Assembly (NCBI GenBank): GCA_012845835.1
Contig: JABAKD010000029.1
Coordinates: 2,362,970-2,426,969 of the forward strand
Length of the DNA: 64,000 nucleotides
Origin: Undaria pinnatifida
Taxonomy: Eukaryota > Sar > Phaeophyceae > Laminariales > Alariaceae
Reading direction: 5' to 3'
Of the stretch, positions 1 through 10,935 are shown piece by piece. The first letter of the stretch is position 1. Each line of letters opens with the position of its first letter. The position numbers and the translations under genes were made by a program. The notes under the pieces were generated by a model. It was given only the letters and a program-made list of their open reading frames with translations. It was not told where the DNA came from and did not search any database.

Positions 1-470
1 AAGGCTACTACTACGTAACTGTCTAGACTTGGTGCACGCGGGTGTGTGGGTGTTGGGTTAGATCTTGACCCCTTCAGAGCCCCCGAACCCCTCCCTATAC
101 AAGTAATTTTGTCCCCAAAAACGGGTTTCCAGTTGTAAAGGAGTTAACCCTAATCCGTTCTTTCTGTCGTATACCCAACGACATCATCAGTGCACCCAGA
201 GTCCGTGCTGATTCTTCATCCTAGAGAGATGCTCGTACAAATTCTGTGGTCACAGACTGACTGTGAAACGGGGTGAACCAAACAGTCGCAATTCATCAAG
301 GTAAAGCAAGTGAAATGCTAGCGCACCGGGTACAAGAACGCAACAAAACAAGCCAGACCATGAAGAAAAAAAGAGAGGGAAAAAAGAAGAAAGAAAAGAA
401 AAAAGCAAAACAAAAGACGGGTATTATGGGATATCACGGTAAGATATTCGTACTGCTTGTATTTTATTTT
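1..470. other. Non-genic left edge with dispersed-repeat pieces
   Basis: No gene seen. Positions about 66-152 carry one copy of the unit that is tandemly repeated at 43,288-43,463 (shared CTTCAGAGCCCCC, CTCCCTATAC and GTTTCCAGTTGTAAAG). Positions about 171-275 resemble the LINE 3' end at 1,064-1,550 (GTCCGTGCTGATTCTTCA, then CTGTGGTCACA) but are clearly diverged. Positions 360-415 are purine-rich low complexity, which explains the Lys-rich reading frame there. Confidence 0.6.
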
Positions 471-1063
471 AGCCAATACCCTCCATACGGACTTGACTAT
501 GCGAGTTAATGTGAGAACAACAACAACAATACGTGAGAGTACCGCGGTCCTGTCGGCCACTATATACTACTCGTATACCAGGTATACCGTAAGATGTTCT
601 TACAGTTGTAATAGCCAATACCCTCTATACGTGGGAGTAGCGCGGTACTATGGGCGATTATTACCGCAAGTTTTTCTTGCTGTCATAGCCGATACCCATT
701 GCACGTGGCGGTGGGTACAGCGGTGCAATCGGCTATTACGGTATCTTACTGCCATATAACATACCCAATACCCTCTATACGTGGGAGTACCGCGGTACTA
801 TGTCTATTGCGGTGAAATGGTCTTCCTGCCATAACCAATACACAGTATGGAGCATACGTGGGGGTGGGTATCGCGCTACTATGGGCTACTACTGTAAAGT
901 CAATACCCTCCATACGTAGGAGTACCGCGGTACTACGGGATATTACTGTAAGGTATTCTCATTTTCATATATACGTCGCTGATACCCAGTATACGTGGGG
1001 GTGGGTACCGCGGCACCACCACTGCCACGGAAAGATGCTCTTAGTACTGCAATAGCCAATACA
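471..1063. repeat. Degenerate ~66-78 bp tandem repeat (satellite-like)
   Basis: At least seven imperfect units recur, each with an AATACCC-type start, ATACGTGGG, then ACCGCGGTACTATGGG and TATTAC. Unit starts are seen near 472, 612, 688, 766, 832, 898, 968 and 1,044. Spacing is 66-78 bp, except for one 140-bp gap. Further pieces at 1,551-1,579 and 1,703-1,770 show that the array continued before the two LINE tails inserted. Short reading frames here are by-products of the repeat. Confidence 0.75.
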
Positions 1064-1550
1064 TGTGTGTGTGTGTTCTTCACATTAAACCGTTCTTCTA
1101 CTCGTCGACATCCAGCACACCCAGTGTCCGTACTGATTCTTCACCCTAGAAAGATCAGCTCTGTGGTCACAAGCTACGACACAGAGATAATGCATCGTAA
1201 TGCATTCGACAACGCAATGTCATGCCCTAGTACTGGGTACGACAGGCACAACATACATACGTCAGCAACAGAAATACATTGGAAGAGAGAAATACGAAAT
1301 AAACAAAAACAAAAACAAAAACAAAAAACAAAAACAAAATAAGAAAACAAATAAAAACAAAGATAAAAATAAAACAAAAAATGAAACAAACAAAATGAAG
1401 GCGAAATCGAAGAAACAACCCAACCGGAAAGGAGAGCCAAAGCTCGGAAAAGAAACATAATAAAATGAAATAAAATAAAGTAAAGTAAAACCAAAATAAG
1501 ATAATCCGAACACGAGCCAAAAACCTGGACACGGAAGGAGGGAACAAAGG
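1064..1550 (-). mobile_element. 5'-truncated LINE 3' end, copy A
   Basis: About 487 bp that matches 49,430-49,918 with only about six or seven differences by eye, so the two are very young relatives. On the minus strand the unit ends in an ACACACAC tail (plus strand TGTGTGTGTGTTCTTCACAT). The copy at 49.4 kb lies downstream of a LINE reverse-transcriptase ORF, which identifies this as LINE 3' sequence. The A/AAAC-rich interior (1,300-1,380) generates spurious Lys-rich and Phe-rich frames. It is inserted within the satellite-like array. Confidence 0.75.
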
Positions 1551-1579
1551 AGTGCCGTGGTACGATGGGCTAAATACGG

Positions 1580-1702
1580 TGTGTGTGTGTGTTCTTCACA
1601 TTAAACCGTTCTTCTACTCGTCGACATCCAGCACACCCAGTGTCCGTACTGATTCTTCACCCTAGAAAGATCAGCTCTGTGGTCACAAGCTACGACACAG
1701 AG
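1580..1702 (-). mobile_element. 5'-truncated LINE 3' end, copy B (very short)
   Basis: The last ~123 bp of the same LINE family. It begins with the same TG-repeat junction and matches copy A up to ACGACACAGAG, then reverts to satellite sequence (TAAGATATTCTC). Copies A and B are separated by 29 bp of the host satellite unit, so they are two independent insertions. Confidence 0.75.
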
Positions 1703-1770
1703 TAAGATATTCTCATGGTCGCAGTCAATACCCAGTATACGTGGGTGTAGGTACCGCGGTACTATTGATA

Positions 1771-3600
1771 CGATGCAAACAACCAATAAACAACGCTGAT
1801 CTACTATGTAATGGTTGTTTCCAGCAAGCGGGTAGACAAAAAAAAGTACCTTCGTTTCCTACTATCCTACGACTGCTGCTTGCTGTTGCTGATACTCACA
1901 TGTTCTGGGATAAGAGGACCACGTTGTCACGGAATAAAAAGCAATACACCGAGCTACATGATGTATAGGAATGTGCCCTAGTATCTATTATATCTCCAGC
2001 TAGTACAGTTTATACCGACCGTACCAGCCAGTGTACAGTACTACAGCAGCAGTGCTGGCAGCGTCAGCAGCCGCTAAGTACACTGGACCCGAACAGTGCA
2101 CCGCTGTGTCGGCCAGCCGGAAACCGGTCGCGGTGAAAGCCGCGACCCCTGCCTCCCCCCCTGCTGGCGATGGGCTCCCGCCTGAGACGCCCGCGGAGGG
2201 CGCCGTTGGAGGTGCCCTGACGGAGGCCCGTTGTTACGCTATAAAAACACGTTGATTTTAGGCCGTGCTTCTAAGACAACTGGGTGGTGGATTGACCATT
2301 AACCCGTTTTAGCAATGCACCCCCAATCAGCAATGGGAACAAAGAGCCTGGAGTTACGGTCGAAGAGGAATATAGAACATTTTAGGAGTACCTGGTACGA
2401 AAAAGGTTAAATGGGAAAAAAAAAGAAGAGAAAAAGCGGACAAAGGGTACCAGGAACGAAGTACCATGGTGAAAGGAGGGATCCATGAAGCACAAGCCAC
2501 CATTGGTTGAGGATAAATTCCATGTACTGCCATGATAAAGGAGAGACCCGTGGAGCACAAGCCACCATTGGTTGAGGGGGTTCGCCCATCGTGTTTACAG
2601 CCACCCTCCTGCTCTCCGTCTCCCCTTTTTTCTGTTCTGCATGCCTTTTCTCGGCGCTGTGTTCATAGCGTTTCCGGTATACTACATGGTTGCGCGCTCA
2701 CTGGCAGCCTCGACCAGCAGATGTCATACTGACTGCTGTGTCGGCAATGGGTGCACTGGACGCAATCAGTATACTGGGTTCGAGCGAAGCGAGCTCTCCT
2801 GTCTCCCCTCGGACCTCCTTTGTACGGATTTCCAATTTGAAATAAAGCGTGTTTCTTGGACGTACGCGAAATGTCAACTATACTGGCAAACAACTTGCGG
2901 ACTCAATCAGTTGAGAAACATTGCCAGTAGACGGCTGAACAATATAACCTACTGGTAGTACATGCTGTACCAGCAGTGCGCAGCCCTAGTACATTGTCAG
3001 GCGTTATGGTGGGACGTACGCACACACCCCATCCACCTTTTGGCTTCTGGGGACATTTACTTGGGGTTGAAACAGGATATTGACCATGAGTTGTAGGGTT
3101 CGATTTTCGAGAGGACGGGATATCATACGCTGCTGGTCTGCCTTGTGGGGTGGAGAGTTGATTTATCTCGGGACTGTCAGAAGTTACCTGCGAGCAAAGC
3201 TTTCTACCTGGTACTCGTACGCATAAGAGAGGACCTGTCTCTTCGGGCGCGTCAAGGCATATGGTGGGCTGCATATTATTGCTGTAGTGTATGGTACGGG
3301 GAGAGAAGTCAAGCGGTTAAACCAGTCACTCAAGCAGTCAAACCCTTCACTCAACAAAATCTCAGCATTATGCATGACGGCTGACACGTGTCAAACCGCG
3401 GTCTCCTCTACGATGGTATGACGGCATATATTCGTCTGCAAGCCCAACTTTAGTCCAAGGCCAATTCTTATACGTAAAGTCGGATTCGTTAGTGGGGAAA
3501 GGCCCTTTTCTACAGGAGACCAAATAGAGCTTCTTACAGTCCAAAAAAGTCGTCGATTCGACTGAATGTGTTCGTCGAATTGCTCAGTCGAAAACGTTCA
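1771..3600. other. Intergenic; no gene recognised
   Basis: No domain or reliable ORF is recognised. Positions 2,031-2,255 are GC-rich and open for 74 codons (Ala/Pro-rich); this could be an exon fragment but nothing supports it. Positions 2,485-2,580 contain a ~28-bp direct repeat (GCACAAGCCACCATTGGTTG twice, ~70 bp apart). Confidence 0.5.
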
Positions 3601-4360
3601 TGAACCCACCGCATCGTTTATCCCACCACAAAAACATACACGCACGCCCACACAACCATACCAGGTACCACACACCAGTATCCTACAACAACGCTGATCA
3701 CTGCAGCTGCTGCTTCTCGCCGCAAGTCAGCGCGGTAGATTCATTACTCCTAGTCCCCCTCGCCAACAGCGTGTACCATATCGTACGACGGCAGATGGCA
3801 GCAGCGCGCGGTATCGACGACATTTTCGCAACAACAGGTAAGCTTGGTGTAGCTTTCGCGGCATTCGGCTGAGTGCAACGCCACGGCACGTAGCTTGGGC
3901 GGCTTTGGGCCAAGTCCAACGTCACCACCCCGCTTGGACGAGGGCTGGTCGCGCGTGAAATGTTGCTCACGGAGAATGCACGAAGCCCAAGAGCTTCCAA
4001 CCGTCTTCCGACTTTCGACTGCAAGGAAGAAGTACCCTCTCACACCAACCGCCTCCAAAACATAACATCAAACCATAAAAAAACGACCTGACTGACGATA
4101 AGGAGGAGGACCAAAATAATCCAGTCGAAAAAAAGTCCCGCTGGAAAAGGTCTTTTTCGACGGTCAGACCCGACTTCACAATAATTGGCTTGAAGAGACC
4201 AAGACCTTCCGTCTGTCGCATTCGATCATTGGGAGTTGAAGATTGAGCCACCTTTCTCAGCCAACCAACTACCCAGCATTGCCGTCTTATACCTGGTACA
4301 ACTCTCCGCCGGAAATGTGTAATAAATGCAGCTGCACTGAACTAATCTGGAGCCCCAGCT
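3601..4360. other. Intergenic; nothing recognised
   Basis: Open frames on both strands up to ~108 codons (for example 3,698-4,024 minus) show no recognisable motif and no homologue elsewhere in the window. I see no RNA gene or repeat structure. Confidence 0.5.
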
Positions 4361-4799
4361 TTGAGAATAAAAAAGGCCAAAAAGTCCAAGACGTGGGTTA
4401 GAAAGTCTAAGACTTGGGTTAGATGCGCTACTGCTGCTACTGCTACTTCGCCCTCGCGCTATTTGCCACAAACGCCAGGTGCCTGGTATGTTACAAGCAC
4501 ACCACTTGTACATACTCCGACGGCTGCTGGTGTGGAGTGGTGTGGAGTGGTGTGGAGTGTCGAGTGGTGAGCTAGCACTGCTGTCAACGTAATAACCGAA
4601 TTGGTTGGTACTTGGTACCCAGGTTGGTACTTGGTACCCAGGTGCCAAAGTACGAGTACAAGTACGTATCATACGTAAAGAGCATCGGCCCGAAAAAAAA
4701 GCAGCTAACTGAATTGGTTGGTACTTTACTTCGTACCAGTGGTACTTGGATACTTGGTACCCAGGTACCATGGTAGGAGTCCGAGTACATCCTCCCTTT
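4361..4799. repeat. Cluster of short tandem repeats rich in GGTACC words
   Basis: Visible are two copies of a 21-bp unit (AAGTCcAAGACgTGGGTTAG type, 4,380-4,422), a 10-bp TGTGGAGTGG unit repeated about three times (4,530-4,560), and GGTTGGTACTTGGTACCCA repeated in tandem (4,601-4,642) with diverged copies near 4,712-4,770. The long minus-strand frame through here (4,226-4,810) simply reads these repeats. Confidence 0.7.
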
Positions 4800-5095
4800 T
4801 TTTTTCTCACACTTCTACTTTCCAGCTTCTGGCCAAGCCGTGGTCACAGGTGTCATCCCTTCCCCCCGGTTCTTGCTTTCAATTTTTTTCGCGCATAGGG
4901 TTCAGCAATCCCACTGCTCGTCGACTGTCCATCGAGTGTTGCTAACTCACGCTCTCGCGTGTTCCGCAAGTCAATTTGTACACAAGAAAGAGTCCCCACG
5001 AATTTATACGAGTATGCACTTGGCGGGCCTCGAACTCACGAAACTGACCAAAAGCAGGCTCGAGGATAACCTAAAGAGCATCGGCCCCCAAAAAA
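4800..5095 (-). mobile_element. SINE-like repeat, tRNA-type head, minus orientation
   Basis: This is the reverse complement of the repeat at 7,705-8,020. On the plus strand it starts with a T-run (the A-tail of the element), then CCAGCTTCTGGCCAAGCCGT, and ends near TCGAGGATAACC. On the minus strand the head contains AGTTCGAGGCC, a 10/11 match to the tRNA B-box consensus GGTTCGANNCC. Reading frames across it are not genes. Confidence 0.65.
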
Positions 5096-5500
5096 CTAGC
5101 CCAAGGGCACTGCTCTCCGTACCAGGTACTATAATAACAGTACCTTCTGCACCCAAAAGGTACGGGCCCGCGCTAGTTTTCGTATTGGAGAAATGGCGTG
5201 TTCTATACTAACTTTAGTATAACCGCTCCCGAATTTCTTACTCCCTCGGCTATTCTTTTGAGTTTTTGTGGGGCTCTTTCTTACGCGAGGATTTTTTCAA
5301 GTGAAGCCCGTAATATACTGGTGTGTTGTGAGTAGAGGGCACACGGAAGAACCGACCGCTTGATAAGAAACCTACTGCTGTAGTACGCACAAGAAACCGT
5401 AATAGTAGCAGTAGGTTCAATTTTTATATATTTCCGTCAATCTTTTATACAAAATATCTGTTTTTCGTTTCAAGGTGTTTTTGGTGTGTTCCATATATTC
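5096..5500. other. Intergenic; no gene seen
   Basis: AT-rich sequence without a credible ORF. A piece near 5,221-5,290 (AACCGCTCCCGAA, GGGGCTCTTTCTTACG) is a diverged relative of the duplicated unit that follows. Confidence 0.5.
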
Positions 5501-5990
5501 TCGTAGCGTTAAGTGTAACCGCTCCAGAAGTTCTTATATACTTCCCCCGAAACGTCAGGCTGCGTTTTTTGCCAGACTCTTTTTATGAGAGGGCCGGTTT
5601 GTGAGCCAGCACTGCTGCTGCTGTCGAAAACTTCGAAAAACGCCCAAAAAAATCGCTTGCTGAACCACCGGAACCGACGTTCGAGCAGTAGCAACAGCAG
5701 CAGCAGCAGCAGCAAGGAGAGTTCATCACAACGTCACACACTTCTTCCGAAATGTCAGGCTTGAGGTTTTTTGTTAGGCTCTTTCTCATGAGAGGTACCG
5801 GTTTATGGGTCAGCATCCCAGTAGCGCTGTTGTCAAAAACTCTCGTACGAACACAAATCCGCTCGCTGAATCGGTTATGATGCTCGCAGCAGCAGCAGCA
5901 GCAGCAGCAGGGCCAACAGCACTAGCAGCAGCAGCAGCAGCAGGGCCAGCAGCGCAAATAATAGCAGCAGCAGTAGCAGCAGTGTCAGAA
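5501..5990. repeat. Diverged ~200-bp tandem duplication carrying CAG tracts
   Basis: Two units, about 5,547-5,717 and 5,748-5,912, share CCGAAAyGTCAGGCT, AGGCTCTTT, GAGAGG, CCGGTTTrTG and a terminal CAG run. The second is followed by another (CAG)n block to ~5,975. The poly-Ala/Leu/Cys frames on both strands come from the triplet repeat and are not evidence of a protein. Confidence 0.7.
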
Positions 5991-7550
5991 CGTCACGACC
6001 CATAAAACAGTTCAGGTGGACGCACCCCCTTACGTAGCTCGGGAGACACGGCAAAGACAAACAAGAAGGCAGGCAGACGAATTGTTAGACATACCCCCTT
6101 CCTCCGAATACAACAAGGACTGGATTCGCTGGACTTGATGGCTGCTGCTGTACCTGGTGGCAGGTACTGAGTGAGCTACCAGGTATTTAGTTTTGCGAGC
6201 AAGCCAACCAATTGACTTCTAAATGTCTTCCTCAATGTAAAACAACGCGAAAGCTTCCAGTATGTCCAAGCGCACCAGCCGAAACAACAAACGCAGAACC
6301 ACCGCAAAATCACCGCAAGATAACATGCGTGCGTAACTTCTGTATTGCCTACCAGGTAGCCAACTAAGGACTAGGTTGGCGACTGACCATAAGCCAACTC
6401 TCTCACAGCAGTGAGTAGTAGTCCAACTACTGATCACCCGAGATGGTTCTCAGACCTCCACTGCTATGTGTATGGTGTGGTACGTGACGTGCCGCTATGA
6501 TACGAACGAGAGAACGTGAAAATCAAACTCAACTTTTGTGACGGATGACGAGGCGAGGTGGCATGCTGACTCTCCACACTCTCCACGCAGCCAACAACCT
6601 CAAATTGGATCACAATGGCACGCGGCAAGCGACCGATCCCAGGGGCATCCACTGGATCCGCGCTACACCAGCAGAGACCAGTCGATCGACACAGCATATG
6701 GGTAGCCTGTGTGGCAACTCGGCACAAGGGAAGACAATGAAAGCCCCCTCTATCTACGTGTCGATCCCTCACTCTCACCGTTCTGCGCGCGCACGCGGGT
6801 CCCCTTCTTTGCTGTTTTTTCCGTTCTTCTTCGCGTCTTTCGCCTGAGCCTTCAGCCGGTCCCGGTCTCTCTGGTTTCCGCGCGCCATTGGTTCGAGTAG
6901 GCCCGCACCTCACTCCTGAAACGAGACGAGACGAATCGAGCTAGTTGCTTCGATTCGGAAGAGATAGTGATGAGAGTGGGAGTGGGAGATGACGGGCTGT
7001 CCGCCGGTATGAAGCAGCAATACCGTCCCTATCAAATAACGCCGCGACATTATGTAGAAACCTATGGATCCAACGAAAAAGCAACAAAAAAATGTAACTG
7101 AAATAAAGACTGTGAAAGGATATCTTGTATCTTTTGCTCAGGGCAGGATCCCATTTGGGCAGGCAGCGCGAACATCGGGATCTCCAATAGAGAGTTACAT
7201 ACACGTACCTGGTACACACGTGCAAGGCGTGATTAGGTCACGTACGAGGTACCCGTATGTTTGTATGTTTGCATGATGTATGATGTATGATGTATAGACT
7301 GTGTTTGTTTGTTTTTCGTGGGCGGTGGCTGGTGGCCGGTGTCTCTCGTGGCTGGTGTCAAGTGGCAGGTAGGTGCGATGTTTATGGTGTCTTTTGTCGG
7401 GGGTCCCATGGACTAGGTACTCTATTAATATAATACGCACCAGGTACCAGTTTCTCTGTACCAGGACGTATCATACACATCTGAGATAAATCCTAACGGT
7501 CAACTGTTACATAATATGATGCTATAATTCGTAACGGAAGAAACGCCGCG
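5991..7550. other. Intergenic; unassigned open frames only
   Basis: The longest frames (6,464-6,913 minus, 149 codons; 6,545-6,847 plus, 100 codons) overlap each other on opposite strands in a GC-rich patch and show no known motif. They might be a remnant of coding sequence, but neither strand can be preferred. Positions 7,272-7,297 hold ATGATGT microsatellite repeats. Confidence 0.45.
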
Positions 7551-7690
7551 AGGCAGCAGCGCAGCAGCAGCAGCAGCAGCAGCAGTATGCGGCAACAGGA
7601 AAAAGCACTGCAGCAAGCAGCCAGCACACACACAGTATAACAACAGCAACAACAACAACAACAACAACGACAAAGTAGTAGTACTTTAGT
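7551..7690. repeat. CAG and CAA microsatellites
   Basis: A (CAG/AGC)n run near 7,555-7,585 is followed by (CAA)n near 7,638-7,668. No ORF of interest. Confidence 0.8.
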
Positions 7691-7704
7691 ACTTAGTAGT
7701 TGTT

Positions 7705-8020
7705 ACTAGCCGGTCGCCCCTGTGGCGTATCAGGTTATCCTCGAGCCTGGTATGGGTCAGTTTCGTGACTTCGAATCCCCCCGAGTGCATAGTCTAGTCT
7801 GCTCATTTAAATTCGTGGGGACTTTTTCTTGCGCACAAACGGACTTGCAGAAAGCGCGAGAGCGTGAGTTAGCAACACTCTATGAAAAATCGACGAGCAG
7901 TGGGATTGCTGAACCCTATGCGCGAAAAAAATTGAAGGCAAGAACCGGGGGGAAGAAGGGACGGCACCTGTGACCACGGCTTGTCCAGAAGCTGGAAAGT
8001 AGAAGCGTGCAAGAAAAAAA
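7705..8020 (+). mobile_element. tRNA-derived SINE-like element
   Basis: About 300 bp with a Pol III-type head. TGGCGTATCAGG (about 7,722) matches the A-box consensus TRGCNNAGYNGG at all but one position. ACTTCGAATCC (about 7,768) matches 9 of 11 B-box positions. The body ends at a long A-rich tail (about 8,006-8,033). Related copies lie at 4,800-5,095 and 24,240-24,535 (both inverted), with fragments at 23,330-23,520 and 54,885-54,965. The combination of head, body, A-tail and dispersal is typical of SINEs; the parent tRNA is not identifiable by eye. Confidence 0.65.
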
Positions 8021-9010
8021 AAAGAAAAGAATTAGCAATACAAATACGCAGCCCCAGGGACGGATGGATGATGATTGCTGTTGTTGTAATTGTAGACTAA
8101 TAGAGATGGATGTGTATATTGTTGTAGGTGAAATGAGCAGGTGGGAGGTGGGAGGGCAGGTGGACAGAGAGAGGTAGGTGGGGTGATGGACAGATACCTC
8201 AGATAGATGATGACCATGTGTGTGATTTTCGATCCGATGTGGGTCCGACGTATATGATGTATTCGATACTGCAGTCACCAGGGTGTGCATTATTGTATCT
8301 ATCGATATTATGTACCAGATTTTGTCCCAGGTACACCACTATTACTAAACTGTATACTTCGGAGTATATACTAACAAGGAGAGATATAATATATATAATG
8401 GCTGATCCGATACGTTGGCCGTTCGCCATTGTACAGCAGCAACAGACAGCAGCAAGCAGTAGCAGCAATAATAGTAGTAAGTAGTAGAATAGTAATATAG
8501 TGGTATTATAATGCATATATATGTGCATGCCGAGAACCGGGACCCCCCCAATCTGTGTATTATGTATGTATATGGTGCACGATGTGGAGGTACTTACTAG
8601 CTGAATCTCATGGATGATGGATACCTGCTTGCCGTGTACAACTGCAACAATAGCAACAGCAACAGCGCTGAACTACTACTACTGCTGTTAATATTATTAA
8701 TATTAAATAGTTGTCAATACGTGGTATATACCACCACAACAAGTAGTTTGAAAAAAGAGGTACCACGGGAACTGAAGGAGACACGCCAGCTACAGCGCAG
8801 TATGGATAGCGAATGCAAGTAAGTTATGTTGACGCACGAACTCGACACGACATATGTGTATCGAAATACGTGGAAAATTGGTGACCTTAAATAAACTGTA
8901 TCTTCCCCACATCCGTCGGGAGGATTAAATAAAAAAGTGCAATGAAATAGTCACCACGTCACCACCACCACCAGGTGCGTGGTATCTAATATAATAATAC
9001 CTCCCGCCGC
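8021..9010. other. Intergenic with simple repeats
   Basis: Contains CAG/AGT-type microsatellite stretches (about 8,433-8,490 and 8,640-8,700) and AT-rich sequence. The short frames are dominated by Leu, Tyr, Ser or Gln runs. No gene seen. Confidence 0.55.
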
Positions 9011-9480
9011 TAACATTAAGTAGCACTTACTTGGCTCGGCGTCTGTTGCGCGCAGCGCAGCACGACTACACTGCGGCACGTGTTGCGCGTCACAGGCGCA
9101 AAGCCCCCCCCCAGGGGGGTCCGACGGGCCCCCGGGAGGGCCCCCGGAGGACTCCCGGAAGGCCGCCGGCGGAGGAAAAAAATTGCGATAAATGCGCGAA
9201 TGTACGCCTGAAAACCAAGTAACGAACTGCGTTTAAACGCCCCCCGAACCTCGAAAAGGCGTGTGTCTAAGGTTATTTGGCGGGAACACAGAGTACCCCC
9301 TGCAGGTCTGCCAATTGAGCAGGTCCTCGGAGAATACCAACTTTCTTTGCCTTCGTAGAGACGTAGCTTTATTCGATTCCACCAGAGCCCCGGATGGCTT
9401 CTGAGATCGGAGGCACGTACGTGCCTCCGATCTATTTCCTAACTTTCCCGGATATGAAACGCCAACCTTATCAAACGACA
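9011..9480. other. GC-rich patch plus a low-copy repeat
   Basis: Positions 9,100-9,180 are C/G-run rich. Positions about 9,272-9,400 resemble 42,845-42,975 (GGAACACAGAGTA, then GCAGGTC, GCCAATT and a GAGACG/AGCTTTA stretch). In the plus direction both read N-T-E-Y-P, so this may be a remnant of a shared coding segment. No domain recognised. Confidence 0.45.
9404..9433. repeat. 30-bp perfect palindrome
   Basis: AGATCGGAGGCACGT is followed immediately by its exact reverse complement, with no spacer. It could form a cruciform or, if transcribed, a 15-bp stem. Its role is unknown. Confidence 0.9.
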
Positions 9481-10425
9481 CCCATCCAAAATGATCTCAA
9501 ATTCGGGTAATTACAGACGTTTCGAGGCCGCATCTTAACACTAGCCCACCCTGATGCGTCGCATACGCAGAATATGGGAGATTCGGGGAAACTCCGGTTC
9601 TACGAACTAGACCATGAGTCGAAGATGCGGCTCCTCAAAACCTACTCCCACACCTCTAACGGTCTGGCAATGGAGCCAGAAACACGCGAAGAAAAACAGT
9701 CGAAAGAAACGCAGACCGTACGACAAGGCAAACGTCACCCATCAAAACCGGCGGGGGGGGGGGGGGGGGGGCAGAAAAGGCTATAAAACCTGCAGCATAC
9801 CGCCGGTGTGGCGGGGGGGGGCAGGAAAGGCTCTACGGCAAACCAACCACAGAAAAAGTACTATGGCGAGGCGAGCCCTCGTCGATATGGAGGGGAACAC
9901 AGACGCTAACAAAAGGGAGAAGTCATGCGAAAAACCTACCGCGGGCCATCGGCATGGCGGGGGGTTAGACGAGGAAACGACAAATACCCGGGATGGAAGG
10001 TGGCAACACCTACAGCCCCGCGAGGGGGGGAAGTGTTAAGCCGAAAAAACAAAGTAGAACAAAATACAACACACGAAAGATAAAAGATGACACACAGACC
10101 CGTACATAGCCCTGTACCACGTTACACGCGAACAGGGTGCTCTGGTCCCCCCCCGGCTCTGGGCTGAGGAGGGCGTCGGCAGGGCGAAACTGAACAACGA
10201 CGAAAAAGCGACAGCCCTGCGCCTCAGATAGCGGTGTTTTACCCGAACCCTCTCCCGTCACTGAGCAGGGGGCTCGACAGGACAAAAAGAAAAAAAAATG
10301 GAAAGAACCGCCCCAAAACCCGACGAAGACTCTCAGGACACTACTGATACGAACAACCCAAAGACAAAGACTCAAACCTCATAACCCCAACAAATGAAAA
10401 AGGATCAAGGAGCGGTGGCAGCTTG
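9481..10425. other. Region where the gypsy 3' LTR would be expected; no gene
   Basis: Includes G homopolymers (about 9,751-9,769 and 9,812-9,819). I could not match this stretch to 19-20.3 kb, so no LTR pair could be defined. The minus frame 10,010-10,375 (121 codons, hydrophobic) has no motif. Confidence 0.4.
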
Positions 10426-10429
10426 AAAA

Positions 10430-10909
10430 TCAACTGGCTACGGCCGCGCCTCGAGATTTGTCTACGTTACGTTGGATTCCCCAAGGAAACGCACTGGCGA
10501 TGTGAACTTGCAAGCACCAAGAGCCTCGTACGGGTCCCATCGAAGTCGTGTAGCTCGCCGGGGGAAGAGGAAGTTTAATCGGTCCCGGGTCGTCCAGAAA
10601 GTGGATCAGGTATACCTTGTCCTCGGTAGTGCTCGCGCTGGTTCTTCCAAACCACCATAATCCATCGTCTCCCTTGTACCAAAAGTGGGCTCCCTTAGGA
10701 AGTACTGTGTCGTGATAGCGACGGAGCCAATCGGGGCGGGGAACACAGGCGTAGCCCGACGCTAGGAAACGCTTCCCGTTGTTGCGGGAGAGCTCGCGCT
10801 GTGCCACCCCGATCCGCATTCGGCGGTAGAGGCGGTTGGTTTGGCGGTGCTGGTCGGGGGCTCCGGCCCAAAAACGCAAGATGTGGGAGCGGGAGAGGTG
10901 GACGTCCAT
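10430..10909 (-). pseudogene. Gypsy C-terminal module, Tudor/SH3-like
   Basis: This open segment of 159 codons continues the integrase polyprotein after a TAG stop at 10,936-10,938 and a frame change. About residues 72-116 read G-A-H-F-W-Y-K, then D-G-L-W-W-F-G, then a region ending F-L-D-D-P-G-P. This resembles the small beta-barrel (Tudor/chromo-like) modules at the C terminus of some gypsy integrases, which are thought to steer integration through chromatin contacts. That assignment is by pattern only. The flanking sequence is Arg-rich. No ATG is needed here because it would be part of Pol. Confidence 0.45.
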
Positions 10910-10935
10910 TTCCCGCTCCCAGCGGAGAGTCCCGC

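Noticed and set aside
1200-1547. Lys-rich or Phe-rich ORFs on both strands (also at 49.5-49.9 kb)
   Set aside because: They come from the A/AAAC-rich LINE 3' region and appear wherever that repeat occurs.
4226-4810. 194-codon minus-strand ORF
   Set aside because: It reads through short tandem repeats (GGTACC-rich, GTGGAGTGGT); composition is repeat-driven.
5583-6060. Poly-Ala, poly-Leu and poly-Cys frames
   Set aside because: Produced by CAG microsatellites on both strands in several frames.
7705-7790. A genuine tRNA gene
   Set aside because: Only box-like motifs are present; I could not form a convincing cloverleaf, and the unit continues into a SINE-like body with an A-tail.
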